DNA of 64,000 nucleotides, taken from NCBI RefSeq assembly GCF_964340395.1, contig NC_135558.1, positions 8,784,501 through 8,848,500 of the forward strand, in the 5' to 3' direction. The notes beneath the pieces are model-generated. The model saw only the letters and a program-made list of their open reading frames with translations, searched no databases and was not told the DNA's origin. The position numbers and the translations under genes are program-made. This document shows positions 1 through 14,198 of this stretch, one piece after another. The stretch is from Glandiceps talaboti. Its lineage: Eukaryota; Hemichordata; Enteropneusta; Spengelidae. Position 1 is the first letter of the stretch. Each line of letters starts with the position of its first letter.

Positions 1-3000
1 TAAAAAAAAAATTTAAATTAAATATTCACTCCTCATAACAATGCTCTGATTTCAATCTGATGGACATCATAGTTTGTATTCTTTGTGTATTATGATTCAT
101 GGAAAGTATTTGCAAGCACATACATGAAATTTTAAATTCCTTCATGATATTTCTTTCGCTGCTGAGTATTATTATTATAACAAAGAAGGAAAAAATGTCT
201 TTGTATTCAGAAATTCAAATACAGAGAAATGTAACTTTACAAATGGTAATGAAGTAAAAAATGTTAGTGTTACTGTCAAGTCTACTAATAATATACTGGC
301 CATTTGCTACAACTGTATACTTTTTTTTTTAGACAGATTCAAAATTAAGGACATCCCCTGGGATTTCTTCAACATTTCCTTTATAAAAAATGAAAGCGAA
401 AGTGAATGTAATAAAGAATATGATTCCAAATTATTCATATGAATAGACAGTTTGGATGATTAGGTATACAAATGTACTTTGTGTGGTTAACGTTCAATTG
501 AATTAAACACTAATTGTGAGTCACTTAAAGTAATCATGTTGACCATTAAAATAATTGATATGTCTGTGTTATGGCTGTAAAGTCAATAAGCCAGTCTTGT
601 AAAAGTGGTTGAATAAATACAACTTAGAAATAAAAAAAAATATTTATTGGCCTTATTATTAAAAAATCGAAATTAGTCTTTTGGTTATGCTGGACAAGTC
701 AATAATGTGTAAATGTCAATATACTAATACATTATATTAAAAGCAATACTGCTAGTTCTGAGAAGTTACTCTGTTTTTGTCATAATGAAATATCTAATCG
801 TAAGAATTACAATTTACATGCTATCTGTATATCCTGTTTCCACAATCAAAATGAGAGATATAAATACCAGGAAATAAAGATATGAGAAGGAAAGCAAGAT
901 TTAGTGAAGTCTGGATATCCTTAATTTTAAGAATAAATATGATACATGTACAATGTAGGTACCAAAATGTAGAGTTGTAGCTATTTACAGTTTGTATTTA
1001 CTTAAAATACATGTTTTGTAATAGACTCATAGTCTAAGTCATACTAAATGCTCTAAGTCTTATAATTCAGTGACAATACTGAATATAAAAGTACAGTGTA
1101 TGTGTCAAATATATGACAACTTTCAGCAAAATTAAGAATGTGTTGGAAAACTAGAATTTGTAGATATCTAATTTGCGTGTTCCTAGTATAGGTGAACTGG
1201 TGGCTAGCATTGTAAATGCTTCATACATGTACTATAATGATGGTGTTATAATTATCTTTAACTTAAGCTTGAATATTTTACACACACACACACACACACA
1301 CTTAATCCAAGGAGTTTGGAGGTCCTAAGCCATACCTCAAGAGTTTCACGCTTTTGCAAATTGAACACCAGAGAGACGCCTTTATTAATATATACATTAT
1401 ATAATTATATTGTATATATATATAATATTCAGTGATCAAAGGCAATAAAAAGCATATTAATATACATTGTACATGTATAACTTTAAAAAAATAATGGAAA
1501 TTTGAGAAAAAATCTAAATATTGCTGAATTAAATTTGATGATTTGATTATATATACATGTATCAACCTGGAAGCGTTTGTTTTCAATATAAAATTTTCTG
1601 GCATTTTACAGGTCCTGTTTTATTCTGTTTACAGTGAATGCAAACATTGGCACACTCATCTGTGTTAGGTGTTCATGATATTAGATATAACCCCAAAAAA
1701 ATATTGCGTACCAGTTTCATTTTAATTTCAAATTTCATATCCTGTGTTGTTAGGACATGTTGATTTAAAGCATAGGCAATCAGTCTTTACGTCTTTGACA
1801 TTCAATTGTGAGGTCATGGCTTTCAATGCTGGCTAATCCATCAATATTATTATCATTATCACAGAGGATGTTGTATACTTTGTGTAGGTGGTTCAATGTA
1901 ATGATAACCTAGTTGAGGCCATGCTTGAGGCAATTTTTCCACCTAATTAGTTATAATTTTGTAAATGCAAATGATGAATAATGAATTGGAGTGTTCAATT
2001 TTCAACACGTTTAATCTCAAAGGAGAAAGACTAATAATCGATATGTGGTTGTGAGTGTCTGGCTGACTCATGTGAGTTATAATATTAGCATGTCAACCTA
2101 TATCTCACTCAGAAAATGTGTGGGTTTGTAGAATAAAAGAATATAAGTCCAATTACAGTATTAGTCCACCTCCAGTTGATGTAGACAAAAACCTTGCTGG
2201 AATTGGTATATTTGAAAATGATACAAGGATGCTGAAATTTTAGGAAAAAAATGTCTCTTTATTTTTAGTACTCTCATAGTTTGGTCGCACACCAGAAACC
2301 GTCTTCACATCTAAAAAATGGATAAAAGAGAATGCAAACAATGATAAAAGATAAACCATAGCCTCTCCACCAACTGTTGGTGGAGGTGGAGGGGAGGGTC
2401 TGTGGATGAACTAAAACTGGGGTGAAACTATGTTCTTTAATATATTAAGATAATCTGTAATTATGAACTACAAGTTATTTTAATGTACATTTTTTGCACT
2501 TTTCACAATTCTAATAAATTATAAATTTGCTGAAAATTCTAGTATTTATTGCTTCAGAAACTAACAATACACTTAATAATTGGTGTATATACCAAATGAT
2601 GAAACATAACTAGTATTAATGATGTTGATATTATAATTTTTGTCCAAATTTGCTAGAATAGGAATGGAAATACAAAAGCAAATTGTATCTTTTGCTTATG
2701 ATATAACTTGCTGTGACAGCAGTGTTTCCTGGGTTGATGAAACTAATACCTAGAGTGAACAACAGAATATGGAACAAATTTTGAGTCAAGAGTTGATGAT
2801 CATTTTAGACCGAAAAATCGATGCCATCCATAAAATGCAAAATTTCACAATTTCAAAATGTATGCATAATTATTTCAAATCTATTGTTCACCCAAACAAA
2901 ACCAGTGCAGTTCCTCCTCAAGCTAATCAAATATATACTAAAAGCATTTAGTAATGCTTTTTAATATAATAACTTAAGGCATTTTAATTTTTATTGGCAG

Positions 3001-3099
3001 GTAGTTTTGTATCTGTAAATGTATATATCTTGTACATACATGTACATATACATCATATACAATTTGACCGTATCATGCGTCCAGAGAAAGGGAAGACTT
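1..3099. other. No gene seen
   Basis: AT-rich sequence with one CA microsatellite and a small hairpin (tccaccaactgttggtgga, about 2366-2384). Open frames are 60-100 codons, short enough to be chance. Confidence 0.5.
1280..1301. repeat. (CA)n microsatellite
   Basis: Eleven uninterrupted CA/AC units. Confidence 0.95.
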
Positions 3100-4090
3100 T
3101 AATTTTTTATAATTTAGATTAAGTTAATATCAAAGTGTTTTAAGCAATGAATTATGATTCCCTTCAATTAAAGCGTTTTGTTTACATTGTATTGGCAGAG
3201 ATGTCTTGCATCTAGTACTTAAAACTAAGTTGTGTTTACAAATATGCTAAGATATCCCTTGTCACAGGGTTCAATGTTTACTCTAAATATTAAAATTTAG
3301 GTTATGTAAATATGAACATTTTTAGCAATGATTCACATAAAGCATTTTGGCAGAGTTGGGTTTTATACTGACAACTATGTGATGCATACACATTATACAT
3401 ATTATGGCTTTCCTTTGGCCTAATAAAAATTGTGTGGTTCTGATTACGTTCAATTTTAGAATAGATGGGGTAGGTAGATTTTTTATTTTACTTTTTTATT
3501 TTACTTTATTATATTTATTTTTCATGTGTGAGTGTCTAGTTCAGGTAGTTATATTTTCCAATGTTTTCCTAATGGTCTCTGTTTCTTCCTATCAGAGGTA
3601 CAGCCATTACAGATTAGAAAAACAGTTTTATTTTGTCTTTTTAAGTTGATGTCAGTGTCTGATATCTACTATTTCTCGTGAGACTTCACAATTTTTGCAA
3701 TTTTATTATTTTTTTCTCGAATACATAAAAAAAAAGTTTAGGGTCAGCAGTGATTATTTTTTAGGCCTAATATTAAAATTTAGGTTAAATAAATTATTAA
3801 ATAGGAATGTTTTTTAAAGCGATAATTTACATAAAGCATCTTGACAGAGTTGTGTTTTATACTGCAAAGTATGTGATGCATAGAAATATACTCAAGACAT
3901 TCCTTATCGCAGGCTTTCAATCTTTATTGTAATATTAAAATTTAGATTCAGTAAATAGGAAGCAATGAAAACGTTTTATTTGTTATCAGTAGATGTCAGT
4001 GTTTGTACTCATAACTGTGTAATGCATACAAATATGCACAAGACATCCCCTTATGATGGGCTTTTACTGTTTTACATTGAGTCTGTGAAT
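3100..4090 (+). repeat. Diverged tandem repeat, four units, interrupted
   Basis: Units share atattaaaatttagg(t/a)t, then taaagca(t/c)(t/c)ttggcagag, atactgacaactatgtgatg and gcatacaaatatgc or variants, ending cccttgtcacagggtt. They lie at about 3100-3285, 3286-3400, 3768-3935 and 3936-4090. The sequence 3401-3767 is unrelated and separates the second and third units. Unit length is about 150-170 bp. Confidence 0.55.
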
Positions 4091-4584
4091 AAAGCTGATG
4101 AGTACTACATGTAGTTAGCTGTCCTCATGACAAAAATTAGCATATTATATAATTTCATAATTATGATTGTGAAATTATTCCCATAAGTAGCTGTAAATTA
4201 ATTTTTTTAAATGAAGGAAAAAGCACCTAGACATGACAATAATAAAACTGATATCCTTGTTTTTCTTAAATTTAAAAAAATATTAAAAAAAAAAAATATT
4301 AAAGGAGTTTTCATTATATTATTTCATTTGATATTGATACATAAAATAGACAATAGCAAAGCGAAAGTGAAAACAAAGGATGTTTTGAGATGAGCAATAT
4401 CATTGTGACTGGCTTCACTGTTTACCAGCATATTTCAGTGTGACAAATTTCTGTATCCGCTTGATTTCAATTCTACTGGTAGAATGACACATTCCGGCAG
4501 TTAGTCATGAAACGTTTACATGTTATACCATTTGTTATAAACTAATTCATACATTATAATTTGAGTCATGGTACATTTGTATCT

Positions 4585-4874
<290 letters not shown>

Positions 4875-5964
4875 GATGGACTCAAATTGAAATTATCATC
4901 AAGTTATAGTCCATTGGTTTCATTAATCTAGTAATAAAAATGAACTGTAAATGTAATATAAACAGGTTTTTTTTTGCTTAGATTATTTTGATGCATCTGT
5001 TATCTTTTTGTGATTATCAGGGATGAGGCAAGCTGACAGAAAAACTCACAGAAGAGATTGTTTGGTAGTCGATATTCATTACTTGCATCTCAGATAAGGG
5101 GTTCACATGTTAAGATGAAAAGAGCGTCTTTCATTTTAGTATGATTAATTTTTTTTAAATTATTTTTTTAGTATGATTAATTTTGAATATTTTTGTTTAT
5201 AAGCTTATCCTGACTAGGAATGCTGCCAAACCCACTCAAATTCAGTCAAGGATGGTCCAAAATGTTAAGTAAAGTAAACAGTTTTGACTTAGGAACACTT
5301 CTACACCAATTTTAATTTTGTTTGCTTATGTCTACATAATGCAAACAAATTGAGAACAATTTACATATTGATAGTATTGTTCAATTATAGCGGGTTTTAT
5401 GTCAGTTTTAGTTTTTGGGGTCTCTGGGACCCAATTACTTAGAAGTTGTGTACATTTAACTGCAAATCTGGGGTCTGTAAACTTTAGTGTATATGTACGG
5501 CAGTCATAAAATTACTGTCAGAGAAATTAGGGAGTGGCTTTCTCTCTGTTTTCCTCATTGGTGTGTGAGAAAGTCTCTGGTGATCTATATTGCTTCAATC
5601 ATAGTCAATCTTGACCTCATAATGCTTAAAAATACAGGACAGCTGTCATTAATTCAAAACATGCTGAATACATGAAAACTGATGACTTTACGGAGACTGG
5701 TTAAGTAGTGTAAAGTTACTTGGAATGGCATGAGGTTTATGTTCATATGTCCAAGGTCTGTTTGGAAAAAGAATATCTATTTCCATGCCCTCTAGACATT
5801 TTACATATATAAAACGTAGGATCTTCTTGCTATCAGCGAGTTAGAGCTATTGAGACTATCGACTAGTGAAAATTACACATACAAAATTAATGTACAGCAT
5901 ATTATGTATCAGTTCCTAGAAGAGTATTTATGTTCATGGCGTCTGGACAGTTAAAAACTTAAAG

Positions 5965-6490
5965 CAATATTTCATGTTGTCCATAAAAAGCATCTCGTTT
6001 GATCCCCATGACCTGGATACTTCATACTAGTGTTGACGTGGACGTTGATGTTTTTCATAAAGTTTCAGAACCATGGTAACAGTAATTGAGAAGATGCAAC
6101 GTTTGTCATAAACCTGACCTAATTTACACTGTTTTTGTTGTAAGGCTAAAACTTTGTTTGGAAAATACATATGGTGAAATTAAATCATCCATGCATTTAA
6201 TGATGTTACCAGCCAACTACTTGTAACAAAAACATGGGTGTATTCCCCAAACATGTTGGCACTACATGTAAGACAGCTCATATGTCTTTTATGATATACA
6301 TGCCAAAGAAAGTCATCGCTCATTTGACCTCCATGACCCGAACACTTCAAAGTAGTGTGGACGTGGAAGGTAATGTTTTGCCATAGGTTTATTAACCATG
6401 GTAACACTGCAATACAGAAGATATATATATCTGATGCAGGTGATCTAATTTGTATATGATGATTAATGTCTTAGGCTGCAATTATGGTAG
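5965..6490 (+). repeat. Two diverged direct repeats about 330 bp apart
   Basis: Both copies have ccatgacc, then tacttcatactagtgttgac or acttcaaagtagtgtggacg, and then accatggtaacagtaatt or accatggtaacactgcaata followed by gaagatg and ctaattt. The first spans about 5965-6160 and the second about 6300-6490. Confidence 0.5.
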
Positions 6491-6611
6491 AGAAGCCTAT
6501 ATAAAATACACAGTGTAGTTATATACATGTTATTTTGTACTTACCACCCCAAATAAATATATTGGTAGCCATTTGCCAGATTGATTTATACATATAAACA
6601 ACTCATGTGGG

Positions 6612-7065
6612 TAATGTACAAGGGAAGGTCACACAATGTCGCACAAGTTCAACAAACGAACATCATTCGTTTTGGTCAAAAACCCCTCCCCCTCCCCTAA
6701 ACAAATGTTAACAAGTGTGATATCAAACGTTAATATATGATGTAAACTATGATGAAAACTGTAGCGGTCACGCCACTACGATCGAAGTAATGTAAAAACA
6801 TGATTGTAAACACATTAAAATATTACCAGCAACCCAGGACCATATCTCACATTAGAATTAAATTTTTGTTAACTTATCAACATCTCAGTAGTAAATACAA
6901 AAGCTGTTATCATTGAAGGAATGAAAGTTTTCTGTCGAAATTTGTTTAGAAGTGTGAAAATGAAATTCAGCAATTCCATTAACGCATCGCCAGACCCCCT
7001 CCCCTAAGCAAACAAAGTTCGCTTATCGAGTTTGCGACCGATCGTCCCCAAGATGATTCTGATAA
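6612..7065. mobile_element. Inverted-repeat element family B, copy 1
   Basis: The left end reads gggaaggtcacacaatgtcg then cacaagttcaacaaacgaac; the right end read in reverse complement gives ggggacgatcggtcgcaaac and a similar continuation, so the element has imperfect terminal inverted repeats of about 45 bases. Next to each end is a run of C (cccctccccctcccc and ccccctcccc). A copy in the opposite orientation lies at 35.6 kb. No transposase frame is present, so it is a non-autonomous element; the superfamily is not known. Confidence 0.55.
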
Positions 7066-10000
7066 AGTTCACTTAATTTGCAATCATAAGATTCAAGAGG
7101 ATGTGGTTTCATTATGAAACCGTGTGAAATGCATAATACATGTATGTGTCTACATTGTACATTTTGTATTTACCACCCCAAACTGACTGAGACATTGGTA
7201 CACATGTACATCATGATTGTACATATCATCAGATAATGTGAAGCACTCTATAAGGTTCATTCTGATTGGTTAAAAAAACAAAGGAAGCAAGCCCATCTGT
7301 TGGCTGTATTGTTAATAAGTGATAAAGTATATGTATGTTTTCCAATCAGTGACAACCTTGTGATAACTTCACATCAACCCCATATTATACTTTTACTGTT
7401 CCCTAAATGATTCAAACAAATAACAGTAAATACCCAGTACAATGTAGCTTGATGATCATGAGCTCATGTACTAGGTATACATGTACATGTAGTTGATACA
7501 TGGTGCCTAGCAGAATATTACTCCCAAATGATTCAAACATGTATATTGTACATTTTGTATACATGTATATACATTTGTATGTTAATTGTTAACTTATGTA
7601 ACAAAAATCGCTGAATTAGCCCATTTGTGTATGATACATGACTGTACATGGTGTCTGACAGAATTCTGCTGCTGATATGTGCATTTGTGAAGCCATGCAG
7701 TGACTTGTGAAGCCCTGCAAATGTAGAACTTGCTTAGTTAACCCAGACTACATGAAAATATTTCCAGCCTCAGACTGTACATGTGTATGTACATGTAGAG
7801 ACCTACATGTACATATTCTTACAGAAAGTCATGATAGCACACACGGATATGTTGTATTGTGACCTGAGCTGGCATACACAATGATACATGCAGTGATGCA
7901 TAGTATAATTGATGACTCAACCATGCAGGTCTATCAGTACATTTGTATCTCAGTGAAGTGGTGTTGTGTTACAGTTACTGTTGGTATTGGCAGGACAGAA
8001 TAGACATTGTTGATGTATTGTTTATTTTCATTGCCTTGGTACTGAGGGTAATTGTACTAGGTTAGGTCAATCGGTCACACACACAAATAATTCAGGCTTC
8101 ATATACTTGCGTATATAGACATATACATGTATATGGTACTATATGGTGCTACATGTACATTCAACTTTCTCAGTTTATGGTGACAAGAAATGATTGAAAA
8201 GGTTGTACATGTATTTTGGTGGCATTCAGATTGGAAAGTAAAAAGTGCTACAATAAACCTGTCATAAGCCTACATACATGTACATGTATGATGTCAGATT
8301 GGAGTAGCTGAGACTTGCATGCATCATCAAATGTGTGGAACCACAGTTGGCCCAAATACATTCACACTGTCTCATAAATTTCTCCCAACTTCAAACCTAC
8401 ATGCACATGTAGTCTTGACTTCAAACCACCTGCTTGCACCTGACTAACCTACATACATGTACACGTATACTGACTGGACCAACTCTTTACACTTGACCAG
8501 TCATTCTAAAGTGGCCAAAGTGAAGTGTATATAATGTAGTGTGAACTCCCTATAAAAATGTAGTTAGAAATTGAACTAAACGTGTGATCTCCAGTCCTGT
8601 ACATGTATGTTTCACTCTTGTGTTTTCATTTTAAATTTCATCTGTACAGAAATGAATGTTACAAATCAACTTCAAAATGTTTAGTAAATATATTTTTCTA
8701 CATTAATTGATCATGACCAAGCATTATAAATGTATGGCATGTCATCAGATTAATTCAAAAGTTTTATTCTTTTTATTTCAAATATGCATTCAAATATACT
8801 TAATTGATGAAGTGTTTCTCATTTGTTGGAGACTCTGGTAAAATGGCCAGCCAAGTTTTTGTTTGTGTATGTTCTTGTAAGTCTGAGACAAGTTGTATGT
8901 AAGTTTATGAACTTGTGACCCAAACATAGAATCATATTTGTATATACATGTACATATACACTCACATTACATGTGTACTTATACTTTTCCGTACTAATAC
9001 AAATGTTACAGTAGAATTTTGTTGTCTTTAATCTCTGAGGCTGAACAGAAGATGAAAAATATGGCAGTAACGCTTACAGTATATGTATATGTACATTGGT
9101 GTCAAGGTGTGCTGCAAAATGTATAAATGTACATATAGGAACACAAGCATGTCAATGTGCTCATCTACATAATATTTTGTCATGTACAACTACATGTACA
9201 TGTGTACATGTATACGTGTATGTTGTATAGAAAGTGTTACAGCAATCAACTACATAACATGTACTTGTAGGTCCCTCCAGACTTGACTTGTCAAACTGCA
9301 TACAAGAGAAGTAAAGGTCAAAGGTTAACTTTCACAACAATATTTTATGTATACATTTCAGTGATTATATAGTACAGGCTTGTGTTGAATCATAACACAT
9401 TTATGTACATGTATGATAGTATGTAAATGTATAGCTGGGTTGGTTTTTCATCAGTTATGTACACAGTGAGAAAGAACTATTACCATGTTACCATCTTTGA
9501 TTGATGTGCCAGGTTTGGTTGAAATCAGTTGGTGCATGCCAGAGGTATGAGGGTAAACACAAAAACAACAAATATGGGGTATTTTATCATTGTAGGCATT
9601 GAGGATATGACGTAACAGGCATCATGGTCTTATTTGAGACGCATTGAAGTGAGACACTTGGCCAAAAATATCCACAAATAGTACTTATACAGCAAAATTA
9701 TCATATAAATAGAAGTGGTCAAAAATGCTGGCAGTCAACATTATTGATATTTTCGTTATGGCTGAACTGGGTCAGTTGGCTATGGATGGGTTGGTGGTGG
9801 GGGGGGGGGGGTCGACATAGTGGAGAATGAAAATGATAAAAAATACACAAGACTTTGTTATTTCTACACACACACATATTGATTTACCGCATACAAATAC
9901 ATATTAAGTGGTTTTATTAAATGGCATTTTGACTACTTTAGTAGCAGTGTGTGTTACATGTTATATGCATGAATTTACATGAATGGTTGAGTAGAGAGAG

Positions 10001-10504
10001 AGGGAGCAGGTAAATGTCTCATTTGCAATTCCTGCCATGCATGCGGGAGGATACTTGATTTAATCAGGTAGCAGGATTCTCCAGAGATCTCCAATTAACC
10101 AAGTGTTTTTTAGGACATATCGCAGATAAGAATATATAAACAGAACACAATTTGTATCTGTGTCATTGAAAGGTAAATGTAAAGTGAACAATTTACATTT
10201 TTATTTTGAAGTTATGTCCAGAAGAGGAAATTGAATTAAGATTGAATTTACTGTACAGTGGTGACTGCTTTGTGACAAATTTTATATTATGTGAACATTT
10301 CACTTGTGTGCTTTACTGTATGTGTTGTGAAAGAAGTTAATGTACATTGTATACAGCTGTTTATATTCCAAACTAAAAACAACTGGAATTTACTTTCATT
10401 ATCGTACATCTAAGTCTGATCTCCACAGTTGCTAATGCCGAACACTAGAAATACATCATGGGTTTAATGTAGCACTCAATCATGGTTTCCTACACAAGGA
10501 AGAC

Positions 10505-10561
10505 ATCATTTTCCTCCAGTTAAAGGATGTAGGAAAATATCATTTTCCTCCAGTTAAAGGA
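10505..10561 (+). repeat. Short direct repeat, period 34
   Basis: The sequence atcattttcctccagttaaa plus gga occurs at 10505 and again at 10539, identical over 23 bases. A (CAAA)n run follows at about 10572-10591. Confidence 0.85.
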
Positions 10562-10782
10562 CAACATACAAGCAAACAAACAAACAAACAAATTTCATGT
10601 GTACACATATACACATTGCTACTGTACATTTACGTGTACCTGTATGTAGATTCAAACTTTGAATTTTGAAGCAAACACATTATGTTTTGCATACAATGTA
10701 CATGCAGATACAATTAAGTCTCTGTTATTTTATAGTCAGTACAAAATTACAGAGCTCCTTGTCATTATTGATATAATTGTTA

Positions 10783-11180
10783 AGGATGTAGAATTATTTA
10801 ACATTTAGATATGAAAGGAAAAAAAACAATAGAAAAATATGAACTGGAGTCTGTCCCATTAATTATCTAAAAGTGTCTACTGCAGTATCTACTGATATAT
10901 CAGTGACTAGCATGTAGAATAATTCAACATTTACTTAATAATATGAAGAAAAAAAAATGTATATTTTTGTAGAAAAATATTATGGTCTTGAGTCTGTCCC
11001 TTTAATTAACTAAAAGTAAAACTGTCTACTGCAGTATCTACTGTACCCAATATATATGTAGATAGTGACTTGATTCAGCATGTATAATGTTTTAACATTT
11101 ACATATATGAAAAAATGATGTTGGATCTGAACTCTACCCTTTAATTAAATAAAACTGTCAATTGCAGTATCTGACAAATT
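10783..11180 (+). repeat. Tandem repeat, three diverged units of about 130-165 bp
   Basis: Each unit starts near atgtagaat(t/a)att(t/c)aaca (10786, 10911, 11080), has gagtctgtcccattaatta or a variant, and ends with actgtctactgcagtatcta (the third: aactgtcaattgcagtatct). Confidence 0.65.
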
Positions 11181-11770
11181 TTGATAAATAACTGTTATTA
11201 TATGATATTGCATTAATATACTTTAAATTACTACAAGTATCAAAGAGAATTATCAATAATCAGCATACTACTATTAAATGAAATATTAATGTAATAACCA
11301 TATATATTAAGTCATTTAATGCCAAGTAGTAATTATCAGACAAGTTATTAATTTATGTTAAGTTGTCCAGACTATATTTAGAAAAAAAAAATCCATGGAA
11401 AATATGTCAATGGAATATTAATATGGAATGACATTTAGGAAACACTCTTGGGATTTCAGATATGCTAAAAATATTTGTCCGGAATGTTTTCATTTTAGTA
11501 ATGTAGGGAGAGATGTAGAACAGTATCGTTATGATTTATGCCTTCACTCAATGTGGTTAGAAACCACAGTTGGTATCCAGACTAGAAGAGATGTAAAAAA
11601 GTGGTCTTTTAGAAAGTATTTTTCACATGAAGTTGAGTAAAAAGAGAAGAAAGGCAAACATGTACATGTACGTGAAATAAATGGAATTCTAAATTATAAT
11701 GTACGCATCGAAAAAAGGATTATATTACATGGTGTTGCAAACTACGGGGTACATTGTACATTTAATTATC

Positions 11771-11912
11771 ATTCCCAATATTTTTCTTCATTCAGCCAAG
11801 GAAAATATGAATGACCTAAGGAGTCCTGTTACCATGTGTCAAAAGACTATTAGTGACAGACTCCCTAGGTCACAAGTATTTTCGGGCTGAATGAAGAACA
11901 ATTTTGGGGAGT
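11771..11912. mobile_element. Fold-back MITE family A, copy 1
   Basis: Two arms of about 50 bases are near reverse complements. The left has cttcattcagccaaggaaaa and then gacctaaggagtc; the right has gactccctaggtc and ends with gggctgaatgaagaac. The loop is about 40 bases. With about 142 bp, no coding capacity and related copies at 12.9, 18.4 and 21.6 kb, this fits a non-autonomous fold-back DNA transposon. Target-site duplications were not clear. Confidence 0.6.
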
Positions 11913-12900
11913 AATATAGTTATTTCTCTGCAAGCATAATTTATGAAAATATGGAAAAATAATGGTGATTTTGCAAGTTTTGGTTCACACACGGATATTG
12001 TTGTAGTATCAAATGACCAGGTGTTAGTTCCATATTGTTTGCCCAAATGTGTTTAACTAGGCTTGAATGAGGTATACATTAGTGTAATATGTGGTATGGT
12101 GCTTAAGAGAGTTTGACAGATTTTTTGAATGAAAATTATTAAAATTTTATGATATCGATAACACTAGATATTTGAGTGTCAAGATTCAGTGTCGATAATG
12201 TGAATGGATTTGAAAATTTGTCTGCAATACATGACTGTATACATGTACCTCGTAAATATTAGTATGTATGGAGAAATCTACAGTATAAATACAGTGTCTG
12301 TGAGGTTAATGGACACATCAAGTAAATTTCCTGGCAGGGTAAAAAAATGAAGCCAAATCTACTGTCATTACAATGTCATCATTTCCGTAGTAAAGTGTGG
12401 TGGAATTGATCACTTAGAGAAGGTAAATGCCAGGAAGGTTATCCAGTGACGTAGACTATGTACTATCAAAACAGATCTCACGGCGTTTGCATTGCTTCAG
12501 TGATTATATATACATTGTACTTGTGAATGGATGGTGATTTTCTCCTACATGGCTCCTATAGATTAGTATACATTTGTAGGTTCCAAAGGGATTTTGCTCT
12601 TTTTTTTTGTGAATGAGAATTGGTTACTGATTGTATCAGAATTCATATATACATTATGTAGTCACTGAGAGTATACATACAAATGTACATGTTTGTGCCA
12701 CACATACATTGTAAGCCACGTTGAATACTTCTGAACAAAAAATATCATGGGTGATATACCTCTAGCTGGTTGTTGTACATCGTGTCATCACAACAAATTA
12801 TCTCCTGCGACATTCATTCTGTGGTGCTCAAAATATGAATCAAAGTTTTCCAAATCTCCCTATTTTGCATAAATTATGCATGTATATGTATAATGATATC

Positions 12901-13028
12901 ATTCCCCAATTCAGCCAGAAAATACTTGTGATATAAAAGGTTTTGTCTCTACTCATCATGCAACCCGTATTGACAAGGCCCCTTAGGTTACTCATAATTT
13001 CTTTGGCTAAGCAAACAAAACTATTGGA
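12901..13028. mobile_element. Fold-back MITE family A, copy 2
   Basis: The left arm has attccccaattcagccagaa and the right arm ggccccttaggttactcat followed by ctttggctaa. Both match the arms of the copy at 11.77 kb, but the two arms here are more diverged from each other, so the hairpin is weaker. About 130 bp, non-coding. Confidence 0.5.
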
Positions 13029-13459
13029 GAATTGTATCTACATACAGACTATTTCAAGCAGAGTTTATATATAAGAGTAATGCTTCCTTTCGGAAACTTT
13101 GAATTCTTTTAAACAGGGATGTTTTGATTTGGTGCAAAGCCAGAAACTCTAATAAAGGGTAAGTCATGTATATTTACAAATGTACAAAAGCATACTAGAC
13201 ACAATAATAATAATACACAAATAGAATGCACATATACAATTAATTTTTAATTCAAATGTATGAATGTGTATTTTAGGAAAAAGCGACCTTGAAATTGAGC
13301 ACCTGGCAATTATAATATACCGGTATTGCATTGCTGTAGGTACATTGTATCTTCATGACATATGAATTGACATTGATCTCACTGGAGTTAGTCCTCATTA
13401 AACTTCAATCATGAAACCATTTGTACAGGTAGAAAATTTATTGATGAAAAATAATCTGT

Positions 13460-13910
13460 TTCTCTTACAGATATTGCACATATCCATTTCATGTCTTAGT
13501 GTGTGCTGGAATTTTCAGTAACAATATGAACAATCCCCATTCTTCATAAATATCAAAATCCATTTTCAGATTTAAAAAAAAAGCTGTTTGTCTTTACTCA
13601 TTGGTAGAGCTTCTCAGAAGGTACTCAGACATTAATTTTTCCTTTTAATATTGGACATGTATATCAGAATTCCTATTCCAACATGAACTTAATTAATTCT
13701 GTATAAATTATGAATAACGAAAAGTGGGGAAAGTACATGTAGTTGATGAAATATAAAACGATACAAATATGAATAAAAACCATCAAAGTTGATGTTCCTT
13801 ATAAATATGTATGGCCAATATCCATTTCATTTTTTAGTGTTATAGTACACACACAAATGTACATGTACATGCAGTGGAATTTTCTGTACCAAGATGGATA
13901 CCATAAATCC
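13460..13910 (+). repeat. Direct repeat pair about 340 bp apart
   Basis: The copy near 13475-13530 (catatccatttcatgtcttag, then gctggaattttcagtaac) and the copy near 13815-13900 (caatatccatttcatttttt, then cagtggaattttctgtacc) are diverged versions of one block. The sequence between them also shares ccattc-rich pieces. Confidence 0.4.
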
Positions 13911-14198
13911 AGCATAAATTATGGATAATAGGGTATTGAAAAACTACATTTTATGATAGGAGATGGTATATAACAAAGTATGGAATTAAATGACAGCAGA
14001 TATCCCTGCTGATATGGTTTATGTACATAATCATTTAAATTTGTTATGAAGTAGAAATTGTAATAGTGACCCTAGTACAATTAAATGTACATAGCACATG
14101 CCATACATGTACATGTATGTCTATTTCACCATATACATGTACAATGTATTACTATGGCATCGTATTCTACATGGATATGTTCATTGCTAGAAATTAGT

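Larger units (their letters stand above)
4873..10504. other. No gene seen; dense TACATGTA palindromes
   Basis: Apart from the repeats listed separately, this block holds a marked concentration of tacatgta/acatgtac between about 7140 and 9430 and a 13-base G run (9799-9811). There is also a 19-base direct repeat (ttttagtatgattaatttt) at 5134 and 5166. No coding region could be supported. Confidence 0.5.

Noticed and set aside
6612-7065. Assigning the inverted-repeat family to the Tc1/mariner superfamily by TA target sites
   Set aside because: The ends are too diverged to define exact borders, so TA flanks cannot be distinguished from chance.
11428-11640. 70-codon plus-strand frame with a CPEC motif and an acceptor-like start
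   Set aside because: One CxxC is not enough, no partner exons were found, and many frames of this size are expected by chance.
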